Below are positions 1-5,914 of a stretch of DNA of 12,082 nt, one piece after another; the stretch's first letter is position 1; each line of letters begins with the position of its first letter. The notes beneath the pieces are model-generated. The model did no database searches, was not told where the DNA came from, and saw only the letters and a list, made by a program, of their open reading frames with translations. Where the stretch lies: the NCBI GenBank assembly GCA_003551485.1, contig PUMS01000182.1, positions 1 to 12,082 of the forward strand, read 5' to 3'. This stretch comes from Phycisphaeraceae bacterium. GTDB lineage: Bacteria > Planctomycetota > Phycisphaerae > Phycisphaerales > Phycisphaeraceae. Position numbers and translations under genes: made by a program.

Positions 1-111
1 GGCGATGCCGACACCGCCGGCCGCATCAACCAGATATGGATCGGCCGCCGCTCGGCCACGGGCCAGCCGACGCTGCGCCGGATCGTGCCCGTCGCCGACT
101 TCGCCCGTTGA
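1..111 (+). CDS. C-terminal end of an upstream gene, probably a pseudopilin/type II secretion protein (partial)
   Basis: Only the last 36 codons are present, in frame 1, ending at TGA 109-111. The tail reads GDADTAGRINQIWIGRR and ends in VPVADFAR. It is too short to assign by itself. The next gene starts 12 bases after the stop, with its GAGG ribosome binding site overlapping this TGA, so the two are almost certainly in one operon. Because the next two genes look like the GspJ and GspK pseudopilins, this tail may belong to a GspI- or GspH-type pseudopilin. That identity is inferred from gene order only. Confidence 0.5.
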   Translation, partial: GDADTAGRINQIWIGRRSATGQPTLRRIVPVADFAR

Positions 112-122
112 GGTCAACCACG

Positions 123-1478
123 ATGACCATGACCGATCAGACAACAAATCGGCTCACCGCATCGGGTGCCACCGGCTGCCCGTCAGCCAGTGCAGTGGGC
201 ACCCATCCTACGCACTGGTGGACAAGCCACCAGTGGCACCCCTGGCCTATGCCCCGGTGGGCGGGCCGCCGGTGCCGCCCGGCCCCGAGGCAGCGCGGCG
301 GAGGCTTTACCCTCACCGAGCTTCTGGTGGCCATCGCCATTGTCAGCCTGATGATCACGCTGGTCAGCCGCATCCTTGTCGAGTCGTCCAACGCCACGGC
401 GATGGGCATGGCACTGAGCGAGGTCATCGCCACCGGCCGCACCACCAGCGCCCAGTTGCGCCACGATGCCCGCTTCATGGTCGGTCCCGGCGGCCTCACC
501 GCCGAGTCCAACCCGCGACAGTTCGAGTATTCACCCGACCGCGGCGGGTTCCTGGTGGTCATCAACCACCGCTTCAACGCCCAGTTCCTCATCGGCGGTG
601 ACACCGTCACCCGCGAGGTGCGCAGCGACCAGGTGATGTGGGTCCGCCAGGGCCACGGCGAGACCGCCCTGACCCCCTCCCACTCGGGCCGCTACGACAA
701 CGACCTGGCCGCGCCCTACCTGCTGGTGTGGTACGGCCACGGCCAGCCGATCAACCAGATCGACCCCGAACAGAGCGATGACCTCGGCAGCGGCCGAAAC
801 GCCCTGGCGCCGGATTTCCCCCTGGCGCGGCAGGCGCTTCAGCTCTACGAGCGGCAGATGAGCCCCGGCCGCCGGCACGTGCGGGGCGGCCTGAGCGGCA
901 GCGGCGTGCAGAACGGGCCCGGCCAGCGTTTCAACGCCACCTGCGATGTGGCGTTCGTCTCGCTGCACAACCGGGCCAGCGATGCGGCACAGGACGGCCT
1001 CCTTATCGTCGGGCAGGCACCGGCCCTCCTCCAGACCAACAGCCCCGATGGAACGTATCGCACTGGCGCGCTGGGCTTCGCCTTCGCAGCACAGCGCCTT
1101 CGCGTGCTGCTGCGGCCATCGTTCAGCGAGACCGGGTTCGAGCCCGATGCCATCGCGCGGATGCACCCGCTGCTGGCACGCGGCGTGAGCGAGTTCGAGG
1201 TCGCCATGGCGATGGACGATGGCAACGGCCGGCCCATACGCGACGGCAACAATATCCGCTGGTTTGACATGGACGATCAGGCGCCCGGCGCATTCAGTGT
1301 CCCCGGCGCTGCCGGCACGGTGGCCTGGGTCTTCCGCCACGATGATATCGAAGACTCATCCTGGCCGCACCTGCTGCGCATCCGATACCGGGTGCACGAC
1401 CGCGAGGCCCGGCTCACCGGCCCGGGTGATGAGCCGGGCCGCTGGTTCGAGCAGGTCATCCGCGTGACGCGCCCGTAG
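123..1478 (+). CDS. Prepilin-type N-terminal cleavage/methylation protein, GspJ-position pseudopilin
   Basis: The protein has 451 residues from ATG 123, which follows GAGG (110-113) with nine bases between. A basic stretch (RWAGRRCRPAPRQRGGG) leads into the class III signal G61|FTLTELLVAIAIVSLMITLV, with Glu at +5 of the mature protein and a hydrophobic helix to about residue 80. This is the site cut and methylated by the prepilin peptidase GspO/PilD. The mature protein would sit in the inner membrane as a pseudopilus subunit. GspK-like coding follows 65 bases downstream, which fits the G-H-I-J-K order and a GspJ role, although classical GspJ is about 200 residues and this is about twice that. 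The leader is unusually long at 61 residues. An in-frame ATG at 249 (M43) would give a more usual 19-residue leader but has no clear ribosome binding site. No known domain is recognised in the C-terminal part. Confidence 0.8.
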   Translation: MTMTDQTTNRLTASGATGCPSASAVGTHPTHWWTSHQWHPWPMPRWAGRRCRPAPRQRGGGFTLTELLVAIAIVSLMITLVSRILVESSNATAMGMALSEVIATGRTTSAQLRHDARFMVGPGGLTAESNPRQFEYSPDRGGFLVVINHRFNAQFLIGGDTVTREVRSDQVMWVRQGHGETALTPSHSGRYDNDLAAPYLLVWYGHGQPINQIDPEQSDDLGSGRNALAPDFPLARQALQLYERQMSPGRRHVRGGLSGSGVQNGPGQRFNATCDVAFVSLHNRASDAAQDGLLIVGQAPALLQTNSPDGTYRTGALGFAFAAQRLRVLLRPSFSETGFEPDAIARMHPLLARGVSEFEVAMAMDDGNGRPIRDGNNIRWFDMDDQAPGAFSVPGAAGTVAWVFRHDDIEDSSWPHLLRIRYRVHDREARLTGPGDEPGRWFEQVIRVTRP

Positions 1479-1543
1479 GCCCCCATGGCCCGGACGCCGC
1501 CTGCCTCCGGGGAACCGCAGCCCCCCAGAAAGGTCAACACACC

Positions 1544-4500
1544 ATGAGCCTTCACGCCCGCCTCAATCATGCCCACCAGCGCGGCTCGGTCATCATCCTC
1601 GTGGTCGTGGTTATCGTCCTGATCGCCCTGGCCGGCACCGTCTACCTCCAGGTCGCCCGCACCGACCGGGCCATCACCCGCCGCGCCCACCACAACAACG
1701 TCGATCAGGTCGTCACCGCCACCGTCGCCCAGGTCAGGCAACTGCTCAAGCGCGACATCGTCGATCCCAACTCCGGCCAGATGCTCCGCTACGGTGAGGA
1801 TGCCAACGCCACCACCGCCTTCGACTATCCCTGGACGCATCCGGATGAGAGCCTCCGCGGCGTGATCGACCGGATGCACCTGGCCACCCTCACCCCCGAT
1901 TTCTCCACGCCCGGCGACCCCCGCTGGCGCCACCTTTCGCGCCTGAGCACCGACCCGTTCATCAACCCCAACGACGGCTCAACGCTGACCGGCCCGCATG
2001 AAGACGTGTCCGTCGACAACCCGATGCTGGCCGACACCACCGGCGACGGCGTGGGCGATGCGCTCTATCAGTGGGCCCCGCTGCGGCAGGTGGGTGAGAT
2101 CGAATACATCGCCGCCGCGCGCATCATCGACGCCAGCGCCATGGCCAACATCAACGTCGCCACGCGCATGGATGGGGTCAGCGGCGTCGACGGCATGCTC
2201 GATGTGCGCGGCTATTACCCCACCGAGCTGAGGCTGGACCGGCTGCTCAGCCGCACCGGCGCCGGCGACTGGAGCGCAGAACTGAGCAACCTGCTGATGC
2301 GCCGGGGCGTGGACAGCCCTGAGCAACTCGGCCTCGATGACATCGACCCGCCGCGGGCCGATGATGAAGGCACCCGCGCCGGCTACTGGTTCCAGCGCGC
2401 CCGCATCTGGCACGATCGGACCAATGAATGGTCCTTCGCCGATGAGATCGCGCTTCGACACCGCTTCGCCCTGCGCGATGTGCTCCAGGTCGGCGACGTC
2501 GAGGGCGCCATGCCGCAGGTGCTCCGCCGCGATGCGCCCAGCGAGCGCTTCTACTTCCAGGCCGTGGGTGCGTCCGAGCCGAGTCCTCAAGCGATGGCGG
2601 CCTACTTCCAAGGTGGCACCGGGCCCATTGCCGACCGCACCTTCCGCAACATCCGCCACCTGCTGACCACCCGCAGCGGCCACACGGCCATTGCGCCCAA
2701 CTGGGATGTGGGCGGCGGCCAGGCGCTGTTCGGCGATGCGCGGCCAATGAAGTTCGACCTGCTCAACACCCTCCGGGAGGAGGCCCAGCAGCAGCAGCGG
2801 ATGCAGCGGCTGTACGAGATCACCGAGCGCATCTTCCTCGGCGGCGACCGCAACTACCTCGAACTGCCCGACAATGAGGCCCGCTTCGCCGCGGCCGACC
2901 TCGCGGCCAACTTCCACACCTACACCACGCGCCAGCGCCAGGCCCGCGGCCTCCAGGTCGGCGGTCGCACCTTCTACGGCCTGCGGCCGCTGCCGTTCAT
3001 CCGCGAGGTCTACGTCCAGTGGATTTACGAGCACGAGCAGGAGGAGGAACCGGAAGACCCCGAAGCCGAGCCCCAGTTCAACCAGTGGCGCCGGCTCGAT
3101 CAGTCCCTGGCCATCGCCATCGAGATCGGCAATCCGTTCGATGAGCCGATCGCCCTCACCGGGGCCGACGCCCCGGCGCTGCGCGTGGCCGTGACCGACA
3201 CCGCCGGCACCCCCCTGATCTCGCAGCCGATCACGGGCAACGTGACGCTGGCGCCGCGCGATGCCGCGCGCGAGCAGCGAACGGCTGTGCTCTATTCCAA
3301 CCGGGCCGGCGTGGGGGCCAATATCGTCGAGGATGGGCGCGGTGAGAACCTCGATGCCGACCTCAACCTTGGCAACCAGACGATCAACCTCGGCGCCGAT
3401 GCAATCCAGGCACCGTTGCGGCCGAGGCTGAACAATGGCCGGTTCGATGACCGGTACGTCGCGCTTCAGATTCAGAACAGCGATGGCCAGTGGGTCACCT
3501 ACGACCGCTTCGAGCTGCGCCGAACCACCACGCAGCAGTCGTTCTTCGAAACCGCCCAGGTGATCCAGACCCAGCCGACGCCGGACCCCTACCACCGCCA
3601 CATCCAGCTTTCCTACGCGCGCGACGGCCGCAACTGGCGCTACCTGTCCAACCGCAACCGCCAGCTCTCACTGGAGCGCTACGACCACATCCAGGAGAAC
3701 GCCGACCCGAGCGACGGTGACTACATGACCACCGTGCCGGGCTTCGATGACGATGAGAAGCCCAGCGAGGGCGCCGGCCCGATCCAAGGCGATGAGGCGC
3801 TCGACAATGTCCAACTCGCCGTGGCCGGCCGGCCCATGCTCAGCATCGCCGAACTCGGCTGGGTCTTCATGGTCGGCTACTACGATGGCGATGATGGCCG
3901 CGGCGACATCCCCACGCGCCTCAGCGGCCGCGACGGTGAAGGCGGATATCTCGACGACTTCGAAACCCGCCGGCTCACCCTTGACTTCTCGCGTGAGGCC
4001 GCGCTCACGCAGATGCCCGGCGCTGGTGCCATGCCCCACGCCGCGGTGCTGATGGACGTGCTGACCACGCTGCATCCGGGCTACGATGGGGTGGACAACG
4101 ATGGTTCGGGCCAGGCCGATCAGCCTCATGACGATGGCCAGCCCGCCGAGCAGTGGATTGCGGGCACCATCAACGTCAATACCGCCCCGCCCGAGGTGCT
4201 GGCCATGGTCCTGCCGCTGGTCGAGCCCGGCGGTGTCGATGACATCGAGCAGCTCGTGCAGCGAATCATCGAATACCGCGACAACCCCGGCAACCGGCCG
4301 GGGCTCACCGGTGGGCTCAACATCCGCGCCAACCGCCCCGGCATCGCTTCGATCGGCGAACTGCTCTACATCAACCCCACGGGCGCGGACAACCCCGAAG
4401 ACATGCAGCGCTTCGGCCAGAGCGGCGACCCCGCCGATGACCGGGTTCAGCTCTATCCCCTGCCCGAAGACCTCAATGGCAACGGCAAGCAGCGTCTGCC

Positions 4501-4729
4501 CGTGGCCGACAGCGCCCCGGAGAAGATGGCCCGCTTCCACCGCCTGGCGCAGGTGCTCTCGACGCGCAGCGATGTGTTCATCGGCTACTTCCTCATCCGC
4601 GGCTACCGGGTGGGCGAGTGGGACCGCGGGCCGGTGGAGTCGGCGCGGGTGGTGGCGGTGTTCGACCGCAGCCATGTACGGGGGCCGGATGATGAGGTCC
4701 GCATCCTGGGCGTGTACCGGCTGGATTGA
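1544..4729 (+). CDS. gspK: GspK-like minor pseudopilin, greatly enlarged
   Basis: The protein has 1061 residues. The ATG lies 10 bases after AAAGG (1529-1533). The N-terminus is a short leader ending QRG (14 residues), then SVIILVVVVIVLIALAG and a Y/R/D-rich helix. As expected for GspK, and unlike the other pseudopilins, there is no Glu at +5. Further GspK signs are IDASAMANINVATR at 195-208 and the helix-hairpin-helix start INVNTAPPEVL at 876-886, followed by an IIEYRD segment and an IASIGELLYI segment. GspK is known to form the pseudopilus tip with GspI and GspJ. Usual GspK is 300-350 residues, so most of this protein is extra periplasmic sequence. Two Asp/Gly loops (DTTGDGVGDAL at 164-174, DNDGSGQAD from 851) look like calcium-binding loops, and an acidic patch EHEQEEEPEDPEAEP lies at 496-510. 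Coding is continuous, with no frameshift seen. Family assignment is firm; the role of the extra sequence is unknown. Confidence 0.85.
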   Translation: MSLHARLNHAHQRGSVIILVVVVIVLIALAGTVYLQVARTDRAITRRAHHNNVDQVVTATVAQVRQLLKRDIVDPNSGQMLRYGEDANATTAFDYPWTHPDESLRGVIDRMHLATLTPDFSTPGDPRWRHLSRLSTDPFINPNDGSTLTGPHEDVSVDNPMLADTTGDGVGDALYQWAPLRQVGEIEYIAAARIIDASAMANINVATRMDGVSGVDGMLDVRGYYPTELRLDRLLSRTGAGDWSAELSNLLMRRGVDSPEQLGLDDIDPPRADDEGTRAGYWFQRARIWHDRTNEWSFADEIALRHRFALRDVLQVGDVEGAMPQVLRRDAPSERFYFQAVGASEPSPQAMAAYFQGGTGPIADRTFRNIRHLLTTRSGHTAIAPNWDVGGGQALFGDARPMKFDLLNTLREEAQQQQRMQRLYEITERIFLGGDRNYLELPDNEARFAAADLAANFHTYTTRQRQARGLQVGGRTFYGLRPLPFIREVYVQWIYEHEQEEEPEDPEAEPQFNQWRRLDQSLAIAIEIGNPFDEPIALTGADAPALRVAVTDTAGTPLISQPITGNVTLAPRDAAREQRTAVLYSNRAGVGANIVEDGRGENLDADLNLGNQTINLGADAIQAPLRPRLNNGRFDDRYVALQIQNSDGQWVTYDRFELRRTTTQQSFFETAQVIQTQPTPDPYHRHIQLSYARDGRNWRYLSNRNRQLSLERYDHIQENADPSDGDYMTTVPGFDDDEKPSEGAGPIQGDEALDNVQLAVAGRPMLSIAELGWVFMVGYYDGDDGRGDIPTRLSGRDGEGGYLDDFETRRLTLDFSREAALTQMPGAGAMPHAAVLMDVLTTLHPGYDGVDNDGSGQADQPHDDGQPAEQWIAGTINVNTAPPEVLAMVLPLVEPGGVDDIEQLVQRIIEYRDNPGNRPGLTGGLNIRANRPGIASIGELLYINPTGADNPEDMQRFGQSGDPADDRVQLYPLPEDLNGNGKQRLPVADSAPEKMARFHRLAQVLSTRSDVFIGYFLIRGYRVGEWDRGPVESARVVAVFDRSHVRGPDDEVRILGVYRLD

Positions 4730-4730
4730 G

Positions 4731-4759
4731 TTGCTCAGGCGCCCGCGGGTGGTTATCAT
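4731..4759 (+). promoter_or_regulatory. Sigma-70-like promoter after gspK
   Basis: TTGCTC (4731-4736) and TATCAT (4754-4759) are separated by exactly 17 bases, a good match to the -35/-10 consensus in DNA that is otherwise very GC-rich. It begins two bases after the gspK stop codon. Transcription would start near 4766 and run through the structured leader toward the HIT gene, leaving about 315 bases upstream of its start codon. No experimental support; read from sequence only. Confidence 0.55.
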
Positions 4760-4765
4760 GGCGAG

Positions 4766-5062
4766 CGCGTGAAATGGGTGCCTTCGCCCCCCGATGGGGC
4801 GGAGGAGCCTGGCTGCTCAGCCGATGAAGGAAGTCGAAGCGCCGCGGCTGGCAGGCTCCAGGTCGCATGTCGGGACCGCGCAGGGAGCGCATCCCCGCAG
4901 GTGAACCTCGAGCACAGGCCCTGGATGCACCCGAGCCACGCGGCCTGTCCGGATGCGTTCGCATCCGGCAGGGCGAGCCGCCCCGGTTGCGGCAGCATCG
5001 ACCCGGCCATCGGTCCAGCGCCGATCGCATCCGGGGCACTGCTGTGACCGGCGCGGCTTTTT
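4766..5062 (+). ncRNA. Candidate structured RNA or long 5' leader of the HIT gene
   Basis: This stretch has no convincing protein and contains a run of stems. They are: a 6-bp hairpin (4785-4790 with 4796-4801); an 8-bp stem GGAGCCTG/CAGGCTCC (4804-4811 with 4852-4859) enclosing a 6-bp stem CAGCCG/CGGCTG (4818-4823 with 4845-4850); a 4-bp GGTC/GACC stem (4861-4864 with 4874-4877); a 7-bp stem ACAGGCC/GGCCTGT (4914-4920 with 4942-4948); directly abutting it, an 8-bp hairpin with a GTTC loop (4949-4956 with 4961-4968); and GGGC/GCCC (4971-4974 with 4980-4983). A competing fold CTCG/CGAG around 4908-4934 would exclude the 7-bp stem. It has a promoter before it and a terminator-like element at its end. 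It could be a stand-alone small RNA or an attenuator/riboswitch-type leader. I compared it by eye with RNase P RNA, tmRNA, SRP RNA and common riboswitches and saw none of their core motifs. GC-rich DNA folds easily, so the claim is tentative. Confidence 0.35.
5016..5062 (+). terminator. Terminator-like stem with T5, just upstream of the HIT gene ribosome binding site
   Basis: GCGCCG (5018-5023) pairs with CGGCGC (5049-5054), with a flanking C5016-G5056 pair possible, and the sequence then runs GGC into TTTTT (5058-5062). The loop is long but can form an inner CAC/GTG mini-stem. A competing hairpin CCGG/CCGG (5031-5034 with 5048-5051) would block the outer stem. The Shine-Dalgarno of the next gene begins only six bases after the T run. 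This is the geometry of an attenuator, or of a small RNA that ends before the gene. Confidence 0.3.
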
Positions 5063-5081
5063 CATGCAGGGAGGTTTCAAC

Positions 5082-5507
5082 ATGACATCCCAGCCCGATT
5101 GCATCTTCTGCAAGATCGTCGCCGCACAGGTGCCCTGTTACAAGCTCTACGAGGATGAGCAGGTGCTGGCCATGCTCGATATCGGCCCGCTGTCGCGGGG
5201 CCACTGCCTGATCCTGCCCAGGGAGCACTACCGCACGCTCGCCGAGATGCCCGATGAACTGGGCGCCGCCTGCGGCCGGGTGGCGCCGCGCCTCTGCCGC
5301 GCCATTATGGCCGCCACCGGCGCCTCGGCCTCGAACCTGCTTCAGAACAACGGCCGAATCGCCCACCAGGCGATCGACCACGTGCATTTTCACATCATCC
5401 CAAAGTACGATGCCGAGTCGGGCCTGGGCATCCACTGGCCGGCGGGCAAGCTCGATTCCGAAGAAGCCCGATCCCTGGTCGACGCCATCACCGCCGCCAT
5501 GACCTGA
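5082..5507 (+). CDS. HIT (histidine triad) family protein
   Basis: The protein has 141 residues, the usual length for this family. ATG 5082 follows a strong AGGGAGGT (5068-5075) by six bases, which fixes the start. The N-terminus has CIFC (C7, C10), then SRGHCLILPREHY with H49, LLQNNG at 86-91, and the histidine triad DHVHFHIIPKY with H100, H102 and H104. In bacterial Hit/HINT proteins two Cys and two His bind zinc, and the middle triad His (H102 here) is the nucleophile that attacks nucleoside phosphoramidates or dinucleoside polyphosphates. All these residues are present, so an active cytoplasmic nucleotide hydrolase or transferase is expected. The in-frame extension upstream to 4953 is not expected to be translated, because it runs through the hairpin-rich leader. 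The gene appears to be transcribed from the promoter at 4731. Confidence 0.92.
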   Translation: MTSQPDCIFCKIVAAQVPCYKLYEDEQVLAMLDIGPLSRGHCLILPREHYRTLAEMPDELGAACGRVAPRLCRAIMAATGASASNLLQNNGRIAHQAIDHVHFHIIPKYDAESGLGIHWPAGKLDSEEARSLVDAITAAMT

Positions 5508-5611
5508 TGTCGGCCCACCCGGCGTCGTTGCTCGACGTGATCGCGGTCGCCCGCTGCAAGGTGGTCAGGCAAGGCCCTGCCGTCGACGGCTTGCGCAGCA
5601 CTTGGCGCTGA
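5507..5611 (+). CDS. Possible small ORF coupled to the HIT gene
   Basis: A 34-codon open frame starts at ATG 5507-5509, overlapping the HIT stop codon in TGATG, and ends at TGA 5609-5611. The peptide begins MSAHPASLLDVIAVARCKVV and ends in LRSTWR. The stop-start overlap is typical of translational coupling. I recognise no family. It may be a real small protein, the start of a decayed gene, or chance in GC-rich DNA; there is no separate ribosome binding site beyond the one that coupling would provide. Confidence 0.2.
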   Translation: MSAHPASLLDVIAVARCKVVRQGPAVDGLRSTWR

Positions 5612-5612
5612 A

Positions 5613-5639
5613 CCGGCCAAGGGGGGCCGGCGCGCCGGC
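5613..5639. repeat. Hairpin and 14-base palindrome in the convergent intergenic region
   Basis: CCGGCC (5613-5618) pairs with GGCCGG (5625-5630) around a six-base loop, and overlaps the perfect palindrome GCCGGCGCGCCGGC (5626-5639). It sits downstream of the plus-strand HIT gene and faces the end of the minus-strand oxidoreductase gene. It could slow or stop transcription, but no T run follows, so it is not called a terminator. Confidence 0.4.
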
Positions 5640-5652
5640 ATGAAGGAAAGGC

Positions 5653-5756
5653 CTCACGCGAAGGCGCGAAGGAAGGCCCGGTGCGGTACTACGACGAGAC
5701 AACGCAGCATCTGCTCTCCTGCTTCGCGGCTTCGCGGCTTCGCGCCTTCGCGTGAG
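5653..5756. repeat. Inverted-repeat element of 8-base CGCGAAGG units (dispersed-repeat type)
   Basis: A perfect 19-base inverted repeat is present: CTCACGCGAAGGCGCGAAG (5653-5671) and its reverse complement at 5738-5756, with a 66-base loop. Each arm is built of 8-base units. The left arm has two CGCGAAGG units in tandem (5657-5672). The right side has four CTTCGCGN units (5722-5753). Short palindromic elements made of such CACGCGAAGGCGCGAAG strings are, to my knowledge, scattered through the intergenic DNA of several bacterial groups and cause spurious ORF calls. Lying between two convergent genes fits that pattern. No transposase is near. Copy number in the genome cannot be seen from here. 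Confidence 0.7.
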
Positions 5757-5781
5757 ATATCCGATTCTGACTGTTGGTTGT

Positions 5782-5825
5782 GGGGTGGGCGTGCCGATTG
5801 GGGTGGGGTTGTCGGGGCGGTTGGG
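5782..5825 (+). other. G-quadruplex-forming motif
   Basis: Runs GGGG-T-GGG (5782-5789) and then GGGG-T-GGGG-TTGTC-GGGG-CGGTT-GGG (5800-5825) fit the G3+N1-7 rule for a quadruplex on the plus strand. It lies just right of the inverted-repeat element and 90 bases from the end of the oxidoreductase gene, in the same non-coding gap. Apart from this motif, bases 5826-5914 hold nothing I can assign. Confidence 0.4.
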
Positions 5826-5914
5826 CCGCGCGGGGCATCTACGCTCACTTGAACCGTTCCCCGCCCGCGGAAAGACAGAGGGACACGTGGAGGCAACATG
5901 CGCCGCGGCAGTGC

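Noticed and set aside
1979..3601. 540-codon open frame on the minus strand
   Set aside because: It is antisense to gspK, its translation is rich in Gly, Val, Arg and His without any family motif, and such long frames are expected opposite GC-rich genes.
4769..5047. 92-codon plus-strand frame in the leader
   Set aside because: No ribosome binding site, Ser/Pro/Ala/Arg-rich composition and no motif; it reads as translated structured RNA.
4766..5062. RNase P RNA, tmRNA, SRP RNA or a known riboswitch
   Set aside because: The expected cores (GAGGAAAGTCC and ACAGAA for RNase P, the GGAAGGGAGCA loop for SRP, the tRNA-like ends of tmRNA, cobalamin or fluoride cores) are absent. A partial GGTGAACC resemblance to SRP RNA at 4900-4907 is not followed by the SRP loop.
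4593..5435. 280-codon minus-strand frame across the structured leader
   Set aside because: It overlaps gspK and the HIT gene in antisense and shows no family features; it does not explain the hairpins.
5640..5852. 70-codon frame starting MKERPHAKARRKARCG
   Set aside because: It is the translation of the inverted-repeat element, a well-known source of spurious small ORFs.
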